DNA from: Zhihengliuella sp.
GTDB lineage: Bacteria > Actinomycetota > Actinomycetes > Actinomycetales > Micrococcaceae
Direction: 5' to 3'
Assembly (NCBI RefSeq): GCF_031178195.1
Contig: NZ_JAPSJL010000001.1
Location: 1-64,000, forward strand
DNA: 64,000 bases
The notes beneath the pieces were generated by a model, which ran no database searches, was not told the DNA's origin, and saw nothing but the letters and a program-made list of their open reading frames with translations. Both the position numbers and the translations under genes were made by a program. Numbering within the stretch: position 1 is the first letter of the stretch; every line of letters begins with the position of its first letter. This document shows, piece by piece, positions 1-12,666 of this stretch.

Positions 1-132
1 ACCAATTCACCAAATAAAACAATTTGGTATCAACAAACTTGGCACACTATTGAGTTCTCAAACAACAGACACCCCGGACTACCACAACCAGGACCATTCA
101 TCCCGACCGCTTCGCTCCGAAGCAACTTGTCA
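1..132 (-). promoter_or_regulatory. rRNA operon leader with boxA-like antitermination signal
   Basis: Read on the minus strand, this is the transcribed leader in front of a 16S rRNA gene that would begin just beyond base 1. Bases 50-67 read TGTTGTTTGAGAACTCAA, which matches the actinobacterial rRNA boxA region. Bases 9-15 and 22-28 form a 7-bp inverted repeat (ACCAAAT/ATTTGGT), a likely leader hairpin. The AT-rich composition contrasts with the surrounding GC-rich genes. The 16S gene itself is not in the window, so the assignment rests on the leader motif and the promoter behind it. Confidence 0.7.
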
Positions 133-161
133 ACCTTACCTCAGTCCGTTCAGCGTGTCAA
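133..161 (-). promoter_or_regulatory. Consensus sigma-70 promoter of the rRNA operon
   Basis: On the minus strand a perfect -35 TTGACA (156-161) is followed after exactly 17 bases by the -10 TAAGGT (133-138). Transcription would run leftwards through the boxA leader. Strength and position fit an rRNA promoter. A second TTGACA (128-133) has no matching -10. Confidence 0.75.
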
Positions 162-354
162 CTCGACTCCGCCGAACCTCCTGAGAAATTCATCCGCCGT
201 TCTCCGTCAGGCTTCGTTTCCGTTGCCTTCCGTCCCCGGCGCGAGAAAAAACTATACACGCCCCGGGGCACCCTCGCAACTCGAGGGGCCACCTCCCCGC
301 GGGACGCGCTCGGATCCCCGGAATCCCGGGCCGTAGCCCGCCTCCGCCGCCTCG

Positions 355-2583
355 TCAGCGCGTCTCCGGGGTGCCCTTGGCCGGGGTGAAGTAGAGCACA
401 GAGAACGCCGGGACGGTGATGTCGGCGCTGGCCGGCTGTCCATAGTGCGGCTCGGGCTCGGCCTCCAGCCCGCCGGCGTTCCCGAGTCCAGAGCCGCCGA
501 ACTCCTCGGCGTTGGTGTTGACGGCCTCCGTCCACCGGCCGGCACGCGGCAGGCCCAGGCGGTAGCCGTGATGGTCCGAGCCGGAGAAGTTCGCGACGAC
601 GACCACCAGTCCGCCGTCCGTCCCCCGACGGGTGAACGCCAGGATGTTCCCCAGCGCATGGTGTGCGTCGATCCAGTCGAACCCGGCCGGGTCGTTGTCC
701 TGGTTCCACAGCGCGGGCGTCTGCCGGTAGGCCTCGTTGAGCGCCCGCACGGAGAGCTGCACTCCCCGGTGCGCGGGCGTCTCGGTCAGCCACCAGTCGA
801 GCCCGTGCTGCTCGCTCCACTCGGACTCCTGGGCGAACTCCGTCCCCATGAAGATGAGCTGCTTGCCCGGGTGCGCCCACTGGAACGCCAGGTAGGCGCG
901 GACCTGGGCAGCCTGCTCGTACCGTCCGCCCGGCATCCGGCGCAGCAGCGACCCCTTGCCGTGCACCACCTCGTCATGGCTGATGGGCAGCAGGTAGTTC
1001 TCGCTCCATGCGTAGGCCAGGGAGAACGTGATCCGGTCGTGGTGGTACTGCCGGTGGATCGCGTCCTCCTGCATGTACTGCAGCGAGTCGTGCATCCAGC
1101 CCATGTTCCACTTCAGCCCGAACCCGAGGCCGCCGTGCGCGGTCGGACGGGTCACGCCGTCGTACGCCGTGGACTCCTCGGCGATCATGATGATGCCCGG
1201 GTAGCGGCCGTAGGCGGTGGCCGTGGCCTCCTTGAGCAGGGCCACCGCCTCCAGGTTCTCGTTGCCCCCGTGCACGTTGGGCTCCCACTCGCCGTCCTCG
1301 CGGGAGTAGTCGAGGTAGAGCATGGAGGCCACGGCGTCCACGCGCAGGCCGTCGACGTGGAACTCGTCCAGCCAGTACAGCGCGTTGGCGACGAGGAAGT
1401 TGCGGACCTCGTTGCGCCCGAAGTCGAAGATGTGGGTCCCCCAGTCCGGGTGGTCGCCCCGGCGCGGGTCCGGGTGCTCGTAGAGCGCCGTGCCGTCGAA
1501 GCGCGCCAGCGCCCACTCGTCCTTGGGGAAGTGCGCCGGGACCCAGTCGAGGATCACGCCGATCCCGGCCCGGTGCAGGGTGTCGACCAGGTAGCGGAAG
1601 TCGTCGGGCGTGCCGAAGCGAGACGTCGGCGCGTAGTAGCCCGTGACCTGGTAGCCCCAGGAACCGCCGAAGGGGTGCTCGGCCACGGGCATGAACTCCA
1701 CGTGGGTGAACCCGAGCCAGCCGACGTACTCGGCGAGCTGGTGCGCCAGCTCCCGGTAGTCCAGCCCGGGGCGCCAGGAGCCGAGGTGGACCTCGTACAC
1801 GCTCATCGCGGACTCGTGCGGGTTGCTCGCCGCGCGGGCCGCCATCCACTCGTCGTCGTGGAACGCGTAGGCGGACTCCGTGACGACCGATCCGGTCCGC
1901 GGCGGCACCTCGGTGCACCGGGCCATGGGGTCGGCCTTGTCCCGCCACACGCCGTCGGCACCGAGGACCTCGTACTTGTAGACCGCGCCGTCGCCGACGC
2001 CGGGGAGGAAGATCTCCCACACGCCCGAGTGGCCCAGCGAGCGCATCGCGGTGCCGCCGCCGTTCCAGTGGTTGAAGTCGCCCTTGACCCGCACGGCACG
2101 CGCATTGGGTGCCCACACCGCGAAGCTGGTGCCGTCGATGTCCCCGAGTGCGGAGTGGTAGCGCCGCACGTGCGAGCCGAGCACCGTCCACAGCCGCTCG
2201 TGCCGGCCCTCCCCGATCAGGTGCAGGTCCAGTTCCCCGAGGGTGGGCAGGTGCCGGTAGGGGTCGTCCTGCAGGACGGGCCCGGCGTCGGCGTACGTGG
2301 TCCGCACCCGGTAGTCGGGCACGTGCCCGGGGCGGGCGGTCTGCGGCAGGACGGCGACCCAGACGCCGCCGTGCTCGTGCTGCATCGGGAGCGTCTCGCC
2401 GGAGTCCAGCACGACGTCGACCGACTCGGCCAGGTGCCGCAGCGCGCGGAAGGTGACGGCATCGTCGTCGTGCAGGTGCGCGCCGAGCACCGCGTGCGGC
2501 TGGTGGTACGTGCCGTGCGCGACGGCGTCGAGCACGTCCGGGGCGATCGGCAGTGGTGCGGGGCGGGCGGACTGATGGGTCAT
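355..2583 (-). CDS. glgB: 1,4-alpha-glucan branching enzyme GlgB
   Basis: GlgB (742 aa) cuts alpha-1,4-glucan chains and rejoins them through alpha-1,6 bonds, making glycogen branches in the cytoplasm. An N-terminal pair of beta-sandwich (CBM48-type) regions precedes a GH13 barrel. Visible catalytic motifs are [10 protein letters not shown] (nucleophile Asp), MIAEEST (acid Glu) and [13 protein letters not shown]. The length is normal for the family. The ATG at 2583 overlaps the glgE stop in an ATGA, so the two are translationally coupled and form the GlgE-GlgB pair of the maltose-1-phosphate glycogen route. The open frame extends far upstream, but that part lies antisense-frame inside glgE and is not coding. 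Confidence 0.96.
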   Translation of the reverse strand: MTHQSARPAPLPIAPDVLDAVAHGTYHQPHAVLGAHLHDDDAVTFRALRHLAESVDVVLDSGETLPMQHEHGGVWVAVLPQTARPGHVPDYRVRTTYADAGPVLQDDPYRHLPTLGELDLHLIGEGRHERLWTVLGSHVRRYHSALGDIDGTSFAVWAPNARAVRVKGDFNHWNGGGTAMRSLGHSGVWEIFLPGVGDGAVYKYEVLGADGVWRDKADPMARCTEVPPRTGSVVTESAYAFHDDEWMAARAASNPHESAMSVYEVHLGSWRPGLDYRELAHQLAEYVGWLGFTHVEFMPVAEHPFGGSWGYQVTGYYAPTSRFGTPDDFRYLVDTLHRAGIGVILDWVPAHFPKDEWALARFDGTALYEHPDPRRGDHPDWGTHIFDFGRNEVRNFLVANALYWLDEFHVDGLRVDAVASMLYLDYSREDGEWEPNVHGGNENLEAVALLKEATATAYGRYPGIIMIAEESTAYDGVTRPTAHGGLGFGLKWNMGWMHDSLQYMQEDAIHRQYHHDRITFSLAYAWSENYLLPISHDEVVHGKGSLLRRMPGGRYEQAAQVRAYLAFQWAHPGKQLIFMGTEFAQESEWSEQHGLDWWLTETPAHRGVQLSVRALNEAYRQTPALWNQDNDPAGFDWIDAHHALGNILAFTRRGTDGGLVVVVANFSGSDHHGYRLGLPRAGRWTEAVNTNAEEFGGSGLGNAGGLEAEPEPHYGQPASADITVPAFSVLYFTPAKGTPETR

Positions 2584-4637
2584 GCGGTGCTCCGGACGAT
2601 GTGGAGGATGTGCGCCGGCTCCTGGTAGGGATCCAGCCGGACGTAGTTGTGCTCGCCCCACCGCCAAGTCTGGCCGGTGAGCAGATCTCGGACCTCGAAG
2701 CGGCCGTCGTCGTCGAGGTCGGCCGGCGTCAGGTCCAGGGCCGCGAGGTCCAGGGTGACCGTGGACTCCCGGGCGGCGTGCGGATCCAGGTTCACCACGA
2801 CGACGACGGTGTCCGCCGGCTCGGTGTCGGCGGCGTCCAGCAGGCCGCGCGGGGCCGGCCTGGACTTGGAGAACACGAGCGTGGCCTCGTCGGTGGCCGT
2901 GTGCAGGTGCAGGCTGGCCAGGTCCCCGAGGGCGGGGTGGGCGCGGCGGATCTCGTTCAGCCGCGTCAGGTACGGCGCGATGGACCGGCCCTCGGCCTCG
3001 GCGGCCGCGAAGTCGCGCGGCTTGTACTCGTACTTCTCGTTGTCGACGTACTCGCCGGATCCCGGCCGGGCGGCGTTCTCGCAGAGCTCGTAGCCCGTGT
3101 AGACGCCCCAGAGGGGGCTGCCCGTGGCGGCGATGACGGCCCGGAGCTTGAACGCCGCCGGCCCGCCGTACTGCAGGAACTCGGGCAGGATGTCCGGGGT
3201 GTTGACCCAGAAATTGGGCCGGAAGTAGGGAGCGGTCCGGTGCGAGACCTCGGTGAGGTACTCCTCCAGCTCCTCCCGAGTGTTCCGCCAGGTGAAGTAC
3301 GTGTAGGACTGCTGGAACCCGGCCTTCCCGAGGGCATGCATCATCGCCGGGCGCGTGAACGCCTCGGCGAGAAACACCGCGTCCGGGTGCCGCTGGGAGA
3401 CCTCGCGGATCAGCCACTCCCAGAACCAGAGCGGCTTGGTGTGCGGGTTGTCGACGCGGAAGATCCTCACCCCGCGCTCGATCCAGAGCAGCACGATCCG
3501 CAGGACCTCCTCGCGCAGGCCCTTCGGGTCGTTGTCGAAGTTCAGCGGGAAGATGTCCTGGTACTTCTTCGGCGGGTTCTCCGCGTACGCGATCGAGCCG
3601 TCGGCGCGCGTGGTGAACCACTGGGGGTGCTCGGTCACCCAGGGATGGTCCGGCGATGCCTGCAGGGCCAGGTCCAGGGCCACCTCGAGGCCCAGTTCCC
3701 GGGCACGGTCGACGAACGCCGCGAAGTCCTCGACCGTGCCGAGGTCCGGGTGGATGGCGTCGTGCCCGCCCTCGGCCGCGCCGATCGCCCACGGCGAGCC
3801 GGGGTCGTCCTCGCCGGCGGTGAGGGTGTTGTTGGGCCCCTTGCGGTGGGTCCGCCCGATCGGGTGGATGGGCGGGAGGTAGACGACGTCGAATCCCATC
3901 TGCGCGACGGCGTCGAGCCGGCGCTGGGCGGTGGCGAAGGTGCCGGACGCGTACCGGCGCGTGCCGTCGTCGTACTCCTCCTCGAGGACGGCGCCCTCGG
4001 AGCGCGGGAAGAACTCGTACCAGGCGCCCTGCCCGGCGAGGCGGCGCTCGACGAGCAACGGGTACGCGCCGCCGCGGGTGACGTGGCGGCGGATCGGCCG
4101 CTCGGCCAGGAGGGCGGTCAGCTCGGGCGCCTCGGCCGCGGCGAACCGCTCGGCGACGCTGCGGCCGGTGTCCTCCAGGACGCGGGCGACGCCGCGGAAC
4201 ACCTCGGCGTCGGCGGCGGCGGTCTTGCGGTCGCGGGCGGCGGCGGCGAAGAGCCGCGCGCCCTCGGCGAGCATGAGCTCCTCCTCCAGGCCCGCGCCGA
4301 TCTTGATACCCGCTGCGTGGTGCCACGTGCCGTAGGGGTCGTCCCAGCCCTCGATCTCGAAGGTCCAGGTGCCGACGTCGTCGGGGCGGAGGGTGGCGTG
4401 CCAGCGATCGGTGCCCGGCGCGCCGGGGGTCATCCGGACCCGCTGGGCCGCCGTCCCGTCGGGCCGGTACAGCACCGCGGTGGCGCCGACCGAGTCGTGC
4501 CCCTCGCGGAAGCAGGTCGCGGAGACCGGCACGTCCTGCCCGGCGACGGCCTTGGCAGGGAAGCGGCCCCCGTCCACCACTGGCTGGACATCGGTGACGG
4601 GGATCCGTCCGAAACGCGTCGCGGGAAGTCTCTTCAC
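2580..4637 (-). CDS. glgE: Alpha-1,4-glucan:maltose-1-phosphate maltosyltransferase GlgE
   Basis: GlgE (685 aa) adds maltose units from alpha-maltose-1-phosphate to the non-reducing end of glucan. It is a GH13 subfamily 3 enzyme typical of actinobacteria. The segment [10 protein letters not shown] carries the nucleophile Asp and FLAEAFTRP the acid Glu. An N-terminal beta-sandwich domain fills about residues 1-100. The start is GTG. On the minus strand TAGCGT (4645-4650) lies seven bases before it, so the mRNA may be leaderless. The stop overlaps the glgB start by four bases. No treS, pep2/mak or glgC is in the window, so the maltose-1-phosphate supply is encoded elsewhere. Confidence 0.95.
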   Translation of the reverse strand: MKRLPATRFGRIPVTDVQPVVDGGRFPAKAVAGQDVPVSATCFREGHDSVGATAVLYRPDGTAAQRVRMTPGAPGTDRWHATLRPDDVGTWTFEIEGWDDPYGTWHHAAGIKIGAGLEEELMLAEGARLFAAAARDRKTAAADAEVFRGVARVLEDTGRSVAERFAAAEAPELTALLAERPIRRHVTRGGAYPLLVERRLAGQGAWYEFFPRSEGAVLEEEYDDGTRRYASGTFATAQRRLDAVAQMGFDVVYLPPIHPIGRTHRKGPNNTLTAGEDDPGSPWAIGAAEGGHDAIHPDLGTVEDFAAFVDRARELGLEVALDLALQASPDHPWVTEHPQWFTTRADGSIAYAENPPKKYQDIFPLNFDNDPKGLREEVLRIVLLWIERGVRIFRVDNPHTKPLWFWEWLIREVSQRHPDAVFLAEAFTRPAMMHALGKAGFQQSYTYFTWRNTREELEEYLTEVSHRTAPYFRPNFWVNTPDILPEFLQYGGPAAFKLRAVIAATGSPLWGVYTGYELCENAARPGSGEYVDNEKYEYKPRDFAAAEAEGRSIAPYLTRLNEIRRAHPALGDLASLHLHTATDEATLVFSKSRPAPRGLLDAADTEPADTVVVVVNLDPHAARESTVTLDLAALDLTPADLDDDGRFEVRDLLTGQTWRWGEHNYVRLDPYQEPAHILHIVRSTA

Positions 4638-4743
4638 ACGCTAGACGCTAGTGGGCACGGGTGGGCATGCCAAGGGTTTGACCGAAAACGACGCAGGTCA
4701 GCACGCGGGGACGCCCGGCCCGGCCCGGGTCCGGCCGGGACGC

Positions 4744-4772
4744 GGGCGCCGACGGCGGCGCCGTCGGTGCCC
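4744..4772 (-). terminator. GC-rich hairpin after glgX
   Basis: A 13-bp stem (4744-4756 with 4760-4772, one G-T pair, 3-base loop) lies just beyond the glgX stop in the 151-bp gap before glgE. There is no T tract. It may partly separate glgX from glgE transcription, and glgE appears to have its own promoter. Confidence 0.4.
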
Positions 4773-4788
4773 GGCGCGGGCCCCGGCC

Positions 4789-6899
<2,111 letters not shown>

Positions 6900-6903
<4 letters not shown>

Positions 6904-7871
6904 GCGCCCCGGCGCCGGGAGACCTCGTAGAGGGAGATGCCCACGGCCATCGAGGCGTTCAGGGACTCCATGGCGGAGTCGATCGGGATGGACACGATCG
7001 CGTCACAGGTCTCGCGGACGAGCCGGGAGAGGCCCTTGCCCTCGGAACCGACGACGATGCACAGCGGCTCCGTGGCGAGCTGGAGGTCGGGCAGCTGGAC
7101 GTCGCCGTCGCCGTCGAGTCCGACGACGAACACGCCCATCGCCTTGATCTCCTTCAGGGCGGTGGTCAGGTTGGTGGCGCGGGCCACCGGCACGCGGGCG
7201 GCGGCGCCTGCGCTGGTCTTCCAGGCCGCGGCCGTCATGCCCACGCTGCGGCGCTCGGGGACGATCACACCGTGGCCGCGGAACGCGGAGACGGAGCGCA
7301 CGATCGCACCGAGGTTGCGGGGATCGGTGATCCCGTCCAGGGCGACGAAGAGCGGCTGCGTGCGGATGTAGCCCTTCTGGGCCCGGGCCACGGTCGCCTC
7401 GGCGAGCTCGATCGCCTCGGCGTACTCGTAGGGCGGGACCTGCAGGACCAGACCCTGATGGACGGCGTCGTCCGTCATCCGGTCCAGCTCCTGCTTGCTG
7501 GTCTCCAGCACGGCGATCCCGCGCTCGGCGGCCAGCTTGAGCGTCTCGCGGACGCGGTCGTCCACGTCGATGCGGGTGGCGACGTAGAGGGTCTTCGCGG
7601 GGATCTCGGCGCGCAGGGCCTCCACCACGGAGTTGCGGCCGGTGACCATCTCGGCGGCGTTCTTGGAACGGCCGGTGCGTCCCCGCCCGCCCTGCTTGGC
7701 GTTCGAGCGCTCGGAGAGCTGCTTGGCGCGATAGGCCTTGTGGTAGACGCGCTCCTCCGCCTTGGGCGTCGGGCCCTTCCCCTCGAGGGACTTCCGGCCG
7801 TGGCCGCCGGTGCCGACGGAGGGGCCCTTCTTCGTCTTGCGGACGGCGCCGGGACGCTTGGGAGTTGCCAT
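6900..7871 (-). CDS. rlmB: 23S rRNA 2'-O-ribose methyltransferase RlmB (SpoU/TrmH family)
   Basis: This 323-aa SPOUT methyltransferase probably methylates the 2'-OH of G2251 in 23S rRNA. The basic N-terminal tail (1-75, Lys/Arg/Gly rich) is typical of actinobacterial members. A substrate-binding domain follows, then the SpoU domain with all three motifs: LDGITDPRNLGAIVRS, VVGSEGKGLSRL and LNASMAVGISLYE. The ATG at 7871 is preceded by AAGGA eight bases upstream and begins the conserved MATPKR. An upstream in-frame extension is rejected. It follows cysS, an arrangement common in actinobacteria. Confidence 0.92.
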
Positions 7872-7893
7872 GATTCGGATCCTTGTCACGTGT

Positions 7894-7920
7894 GTACTGA
7901 GTCGCGCGTACTGAGCCGCG
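7894..7920. repeat. Short direct repeat in the rlmB 5' region
   Basis: Two 13-base copies (GTACTGAGTCGCG and GTACTGAGCCGCG) sit at 7894-7906 and 7908-7920, a 14-base period, within the presumed 5' untranslated region of rlmB. The function is unknown. They could simply be a local duplication. Confidence 0.5.
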
Positions 7921-8149
7921 TTCGAACCGTGCCGCGCTGGGATGTCGCCGGGAGCACAGGGGGCCTGCAGCGGCACAGGGCACGGCTCGAGAGAAGGCCC
8001 CGGGCAGGGACCATCCTACGCGGGCGATGCGGGCCCGGCGCGAGGGACCCGAACTCTTGAGCAAGCCTGCATGCAACGCGGTGCTGCTGGCGGGTCCTGG
8101 CCGGCGGCCCGTGCCGGCGCCCGCTCCCGCGCCAGCGCGGGCCTGCGGG

Positions 8150-9595
8150 CTAGCCGCCGAGGCTCCAGCGGGCCCCGTCGGTCGAGTCCTCGACGACCAC
8201 CCCGGCCGCGGAGAGCGTGTCGCGAATCGCATCCGCGGTGGCCCAGTCCTTCGCGGCGCGGGCCGCGGCACGGGCCTCGAGCTGGGCCTGGACGAGCACC
8301 TCGAGTGCCGTGGTCACCCGGGGGTCCGTGCCGGCGTCGTTCCCGGCGTCGTCGAGGCCCAGGACCTCCGTGGCCGCGGCGGCCTGCGCGTAGGCGGCCG
8401 CGACCGCGTCGCGCTCGCCGGCCGCGAGCGCCGTGTTGCCGGCCCGGACGGTCTCGTGGAGCGCGGCGAGGGCCTGGGGGACGTTCAGGTCGTCGTCCAT
8501 CGCGGCGGCGAAGGCCTCCGGGACGCTGCCCGGGACGGCGTCCGCCCCGAGCAGCTGCTGCGCGTTGCGCAGGAAGGTGTCCACGCGCTCGACGGCGGCC
8601 GCGGCCTCGGTCAGCGACGTCGGGCTGTAGTCGAGCTGGCTGCGGTAGTGAGCCTGGCCGAGGAAGTAGCGGACCACGCGCGGTGCGGCCGCCTCCAGCA
8701 TCTCCTGCGGGGAGACCGTGTTGCCGACCGACTTGGACATCTTCTCGCCCTCGAAGGTGACCATGCCGTTGTGCATCCAGAAGTTCGCGAAGTCCTGCCC
8801 GGCGGCCGTCGACTGGGCCAGCTCGTTCTCGTGGTGCGGGAACCGCAGGTCCAGCCCGCCGCCGTGGATGTCGAACGCGTCCCCGAGGTACTTCCCGGCC
8901 ATCGCCGAGCACTCGAGGTGCCAGCCCGGCCGGCCGCGGCCCCACGGGCTCGCCCAGGACGCCGTCTCCGGGTCGGTGTCCTTGTGCCCCTTCCAGAGGG
9001 CGAAGTCGCGGGGATCCCGCTTGCCGCGGGGGCCGGCGTCGGGCGCGGCCTGCATGTCCTCGATCCGCTGGTGGGTGAGCGAGCCGTAGGACTCCCAGGA
9101 GCGCACGTCGAAGTAGACGTCTCCGGAGCCGTCGAGCGCCGGGTAGGCGTGGCCGCGCTCGATCAGCTCGGCGATGAGCTCGTGCATCTCGCCGATGTGG
9201 CCGGTGGCGCGGGGCTCGTAGGTCGGCCGCCGCACGCCCAGGGTCTGGTAGGCGCGGGCGAACTCCTGCTCGAACCGGTACGCGAGCGCGAACCAGGGCT
9301 CGTTCACGCGGTAGGCCGGGTCCGGGACGAAGCCCTCGGCGAAGGACGCGGCGGACTTCTCGAGGATCTTGTCGTCGATGTCGGTGACGTTGCGGACCAC
9401 GGTCACCCGGAGCCCGCGGTACTCGAGCCAGCGGGTCAGGATGTCGAAGGCGATGGCGGAGCGGATGTGCCCGACGTGCGGCATGCCCTGCACGGTGGCG
9501 CCGCAGTAGTACAGGCCCACCTGCCCGGGGACGAGCGGCGTGAAGTCGCGGACCTGGGCCTGGCGGGTGTCGTAGAAACGGATGCTCACCCGCAC
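8150..9595 (-). CDS. cysS: Cysteinyl-tRNA synthetase
   Basis: CysS (481 aa) charges tRNA-Cys with cysteine. It is a class I synthetase: the HIGH-type motif HVGHIRSA lies near residue 40, the zinc-binding Cys is in YYCGATVQG, and KMSKS is present. The C-terminal helical anticodon-binding part is complete. This length and the KMSKS loop fit CysS rather than the shorter mycothiol ligase MshC. The start is GTG, and a second GTG two codons later is possible. It lies 42 bp downstream of ispDF and is probably co-transcribed with it. Confidence 0.95.
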   Translation of the reverse strand: MRVSIRFYDTRQAQVRDFTPLVPGQVGLYYCGATVQGMPHVGHIRSAIAFDILTRWLEYRGLRVTVVRNVTDIDDKILEKSAASFAEGFVPDPAYRVNEPWFALAYRFEQEFARAYQTLGVRRPTYEPRATGHIGEMHELIAELIERGHAYPALDGSGDVYFDVRSWESYGSLTHQRIEDMQAAPDAGPRGKRDPRDFALWKGHKDTDPETASWASPWGRGRPGWHLECSAMAGKYLGDAFDIHGGGLDLRFPHHENELAQSTAAGQDFANFWMHNGMVTFEGEKMSKSVGNTVSPQEMLEAAAPRVVRYFLGQAHYRSQLDYSPTSLTEAAAAVERVDTFLRNAQQLLGADAVPGSVPEAFAAAMDDDLNVPQALAALHETVRAGNTALAAGERDAVAAAYAQAAAATEVLGLDDAGNDAGTDPRVTTALEVLVQAQLEARAAARAAKDWATADAIRDTLSAAGVVVEDSTDGARWSLGG

Positions 9596-9637
9596 AAGGG
9601 TAACGGAATGGCCGCACGCGTCCCGGCCGCGGCCGGG

Positions 9638-11086
9638 CTACGCCCGGAAGACCAGCGCGCTGGCGTAGGCGGTGACGCCCTCGCCCGCCCCCTCGTAGCC
9701 GAGACCGTCCGACGTCGTCGCCGTCACCGTCACAGGCGCCCCCGCGGCGGCGCTCAGGACCCGGTCGGCCTCCTCGCGCCGCGCGCCGAACCGGGGCCGG
9801 TTGCCGACGAACTGGACGGCCACGTTCCCGATCTCGAAGCCGGCAGCGCGGACGAGGCGGGCCGCCTCGGTCAGCAGTGCCGCTCCCGAGGCGCCGGCGA
9901 GCTCCGGCCGCAACGTGCCGAAGTGCGTGCCGAGGTCGCCGATCCCGGCCGCCGAGAAGAGCGCGTCGCAGGCGGCGTGAGCAACGGCGTCCGCGTCCGA
10001 GTGCCCCTCGAGGCCGCGCTCGCCCGGCCAGTGCAGGCCAGCCAGCCAGAGTTCGCGATCGCTGCCCTCGGGGGCGAACCGGTGGACATCCGTCCCCACA
10101 CCGATCCTGGGCAGCGAGGTCTGGTCGCGGTCCATGGTCTCCTCCGTCTGGTCGACTGGACTCTGGTCTGCTGGCTTCTGGTCTGCTGGCTTCTGGTCTG
10201 CGGGCTCGGTCCCCGCGGGCCCCGGACGGAGGGAGGCCTCGGCGATCCGCAGGTCCAGGTCGGTAGTGATCTTCAGTGACTCGAGGCTGCCCGGCACCAG
10301 GTGGACCGGGAGGCCGGTCAGCTCCATGAGCATCGCGTCGTCCGTCACGGCCTCGGACCGGTCGCCGCCCCAGGCCTCGGCCTGGCGGTGCGCCGCCACG
10401 AGGGCCGCCCGGACGAATCCCTGCGGCGTCTGCACGGCGCGCAGCGCAGAGCGCGCGGGGGTGTCGTAGACCTGCTCAGGGGCGATCCCCCGGTCCTCGG
10501 CCGGCACTGCCGTCTTGACCGTGTCCACCACCGGCAGGGCCGGGACCACGGCCGTCGCGCCGGCCTCCAGCGCGCCGACGACCGCGAGGAAGACCTCCGG
10601 CGGCGCGAGGCAGCGGGCCGCGTCGTGCACCAGCACGACGTCGGCGTCCGCGCCGATCGCGTCGAGTCCGGCGCGCACGGAGGCGGTCCGCGTCCCGCCG
10701 CCGGCCACCAGGACCAGACCGCTCTCGTTCCGCCCGGTCTCGCCGGCACCGGCGGGGACGCCGCCGAGCTCGCGACCGAGCCGCCAGAGCTCCTCGCTCT
10801 CCCGTGGCAGGACCGCGACGATCTCCGCGGCCGGCAGGGCCCGGCGGACGCCGCGGAGCGCGCGGGCGAGCATCGGTTCGCCCGCGACCGGGACCAGGGC
10901 CTTGGGCATGTTGCGTCCGAGCCGGGTCCCGCTCCCCGCGGCGACGACGACGACGGCGACCCGGGATCCCGGGCCGCGCGGGTCGGGCGCCGGTGCCGGG
11001 TCGGGCGACGGCCCACCCGGGTCCTGCGCCCTCGGCGTCTGAGCACTCAAGGTCGGACGGACGGTGGAGGGCGTGGGTGAGTTCAC
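9638..11086 (-). CDS. ispDF: Bifunctional IspD-IspF (MEP isoprenoid pathway)
   Basis: A fusion of 482 aa. The N-terminal half is 2-C-methyl-D-erythritol 4-phosphate cytidylyltransferase (glycine-rich [11 protein letters not shown] near residue 50, then VLVHDAARC). The C-terminal half is 2-C-methyl-D-erythritol 2,4-cyclodiphosphate synthase (GTDVHRF and [10 protein letters not shown] metal ligands). Together they catalyse the third and fifth MEP steps. The two are joined by a linker built from repeated PADQK units encoded by 15-bp tandem repeats. The GTG at 11086 gives a Pro-rich N-terminal tail of about 42 residues, so the true start could be further in. It lies downstream of carD. Confidence 0.93.
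   Translation of the reverse strand: MNSPTPSTVRPTLSAQTPRAQDPGGPSPDPAPAPDPRGPGSRVAVVVVAAGSGTRLGRNMPKALVPVAGEPMLARALRGVRRALPAAEIVAVLPRESEELWRLGRELGGVPAGAGETGRNESGLVLVAGGGTRTASVRAGLDAIGADADVVLVHDAARCLAPPEVFLAVVGALEAGATAVVPALPVVDTVKTAVPAEDRGIAPEQVYDTPARSALRAVQTPQGFVRAALVAAHRQAEAWGGDRSEAVTDDAMLMELTGLPVHLVPGSLESLKITTDLDLRIAEASLRPGPAGTEPADQKPADQKPADQSPVDQTEETMDRDQTSLPRIGVGTDVHRFAPEGSDRELWLAGLHWPGERGLEGHSDADAVAHAACDALFSAAGIGDLGTHFGTLRPELAGASGAALLTEAARLVRAAGFEIGNVAVQFVGNRPRFGARREEADRVLSAAAGAPVTVTATTSDGLGYEGAGEGVTAYASALVFRA
10151..10210. repeat. 15-bp tandem repeat in the ispDF linker
   Basis: Four 15-bp units: exact copies GTCTGCTGGCTTCTG at 10166-10180 and 10181-10195, flanked by diverged copies at 10151-10165 and 10196-10210. 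They encode the repeated PADQK/PVDQ linker between IspD and IspF. Copy changes would keep the frame and only alter linker length. Confidence 0.85.
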
Positions 11087-11201
11087 GTCAGCACTCTATC
11101 GACTGCGGCTCCGCCGCGGGGAGCGGGGGCGGGGCGGGCCGGCCCGCCCGTCCACCGGAGGCGCACCGGGCGGAGCTCGACCGGACCGTTAAAGCAAAAC
11201 A

Positions 11202-11226
11202 GCCCGTCCCCTCGAGGGGAACGGGC
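11202..11226 (-). terminator. Rho-independent terminator of carD
   Basis: GCCCGT-cccc-tcga-gggg-ACGGGC-type hairpin followed on the minus strand by TGTTTTGC. It lies 43 bp beyond the carD stop, so carD is probably a separate transcription unit from ispDF. Confidence 0.75.
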
Positions 11227-11268
11227 CGGTATGCCTGCGTAAGCCGCTGCCTGCGCTGCGCGGAGCGC

Positions 11269-11751
11269 CTAGGAGGCGAGCACCTCGTCGAGCATGCTCT
11301 CCGCCTTGACCTCGTCCAGCTTCTTGGCCAACGCCAGCTCGCTGATGAGGATCTGCCGGGCCTTGGCCAGCATGCGCTTCTCGCCGGCCGAGAGCCCGCG
11401 ATCGTGCTCGCGGCGCCACAGGTCGCGGACGACCTCGGCCACCTTGATAACGTCGCCCGACGCCAGCTTCTCGAGGTTCGCCTTGTAGCGACGCGACCAG
11501 TTGGTCGGCTCCTCGGTGAACTCCGCGCGAAGGACGTCGAAGACGTCGTCCAGACCGTCCTGATCGACGACGTCGCGCACGCCCACCAGATCCACATTCT
11601 CCGCCGGAACCTCGATCGTCAGATCGCCCTGGGCGACCTTCAGCTTGAGGTACATCTTCTCTTCGCCCTTGATGGTCCGCATCTTGATCTCCTCGATCCG
11701 TGCGGCCCCGTGGTGGGGGTAAACTACCGTCTCGCCAACCTCAAAAACCAT
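11269..11751 (-). CDS. carD: CarD-family RNA polymerase-binding regulator
   Basis: CarD (160 aa) binds the beta subunit of RNA polymerase and stabilises open promoter complexes, notably at rRNA promoters. The N-terminal Tudor-like RNAP-interaction domain (about 1-60, starting [17 protein letters not shown]) and the helical DNA-binding C-terminal domain ([16 protein letters not shown]) are intact. Size is as expected. Its location upstream of ispDF-cysS-rlmB is conserved in actinobacteria. A terminator follows it. Confidence 0.95.
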   Translation of the reverse strand: MVFEVGETVVYPHHGAARIEEIKMRTIKGEEKMYLKLKVAQGDLTIEVPAENVDLVGVRDVVDQDGLDDVFDVLRAEFTEEPTNWSRRYKANLEKLASGDVIKVAEVVRDLWRREHDRGLSAGEKRMLAKARQILISELALAKKLDEVKAESMLDEVLAS

Positions 11752-12017
11752 GTTTGATTTTCCCCTTTCCCACAGACAAGTTTATCACGAGCCTGCTGGA
11801 AATTCCGGCGCGTTGCCCTTCCACCCCCGCCCCGATGCGCAATAATCCGCCCGCAGCGCAACGCGGGGTCGCCGCACGGGCCGCTGTGACGCCGGCACCC
11901 CCGGACCGGGCGGAGAATCTCTTCTACAACGAGTAGGATTGACGCGAATGCCATCGCAGCGGGCCCGGCCCGGTGCGATCGACCAGTCGAGACCGAACCT
12001 GATGAGGAGTTCGTGCA

Positions 12018-12554
12018 GTGATCACCGCACAGAAGACGCGCGGACGCCGCGCCCTGGCCGCCGTCGCGCTCGGCCTGGTTGCCCTGAGCGCAACCGGCTG
12101 CGGCGCCATCAACGACCAGGCCACCGCCACCGAGTACGCAGCGTCCGACGGCGTGAACTTCACCGCCGGCGATGTCGAGGTCCGCAACCTCATGCTGGTG
12201 ACCACCGGTGCCAACGCCGAGACCCGAGTGCTCGCGAACGTCATCAACGGGTCGGACCAGTCCGCCGAGCTCGAGCTGGGCATCAACGGCTCCTCCGTGA
12301 CCATCGAGATCCCGGCCGACACCACGGTGCCGCTGAGCGAGGACGACCACAAGGCCACCGTCCCCGCCGCCGGGGCGATCCCGGGGTCCATGATCCCCGT
12401 CGACGTGACCGTCGGCAGCGAGTCCACCGAGCAGTCGGTCCCCGTCATCGACGGCACGCTCGAGGAGTACCGCCAGTACCTCCCCGAGGGGTACGAGCCG
12501 GAGAACAACGAGCACCTCAAGCACGCGGAAGAGGAAGAGGCGGGCCACCACTAG
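12018..12554 (+). CDS. Putative lipoprotein, hypothetical
   Basis: A 178-aa secreted lipoprotein of unknown function. A basic N-terminus and hydrophobic stretch end in the lipobox LSATGC, giving a lipid-modified Cys near residue 30. The mature part resembles a single beta-sandwich, with many acidic residues and a C-terminal His pair. The GTG start has AGGAG upstream, and TAGGAT (11934-11939) is a plausible -10. It stands alone, convergent with regX3 across a perfect hairpin. Nearness to the phosphate regulators suggests nothing specific. Confidence 0.85.
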   Translation: MITAQKTRGRRALAAVALGLVALSATGCGAINDQATATEYAASDGVNFTAGDVEVRNLMLVTTGANAETRVLANVINGSDQSAELELGINGSSVTIEIPADTTVPLSEDDHKATVPAAGAIPGSMIPVDVTVGSESTEQSVPVIDGTLEEYRQYLPEGYEPENNEHLKHAEEEEAGHH

Positions 12555-12601
12555 CCGCCCCGCGGTGCCGGCGACAGGACGTCGGACGGCCACCGCCAGC
12601 G

Positions 12602-12655
12602 CGAAGGGCTGCGGCCCCGGCCCACCGAGCGGTGGGCCGGGGCCGCAGCCCTTCG
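12602..12655. terminator. Bidirectional terminator, perfect 25-bp stem
   Basis: Bases 12602-12626 pair perfectly with 12631-12655 around a GAGC loop. The hairpin lies between the convergent lipoprotein gene and regX3 and can serve both. There is no T tract, as is common in high-GC actinobacteria. Confidence 0.8.
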
Positions 12656-12666
12656 TCGTCGGAGGC

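Noticed and set aside
2584-4326. Upstream extension of the glgB frame
   Set aside because: It overlaps glgE in another frame and is Arg/Pro-rich; the conserved GlgB start is at 2583.
8150-9595. cysS as the mycothiol ligase MshC
   Set aside because: Length of 481 aa and the standard KMSKS motif fit cysteinyl-tRNA synthetase.
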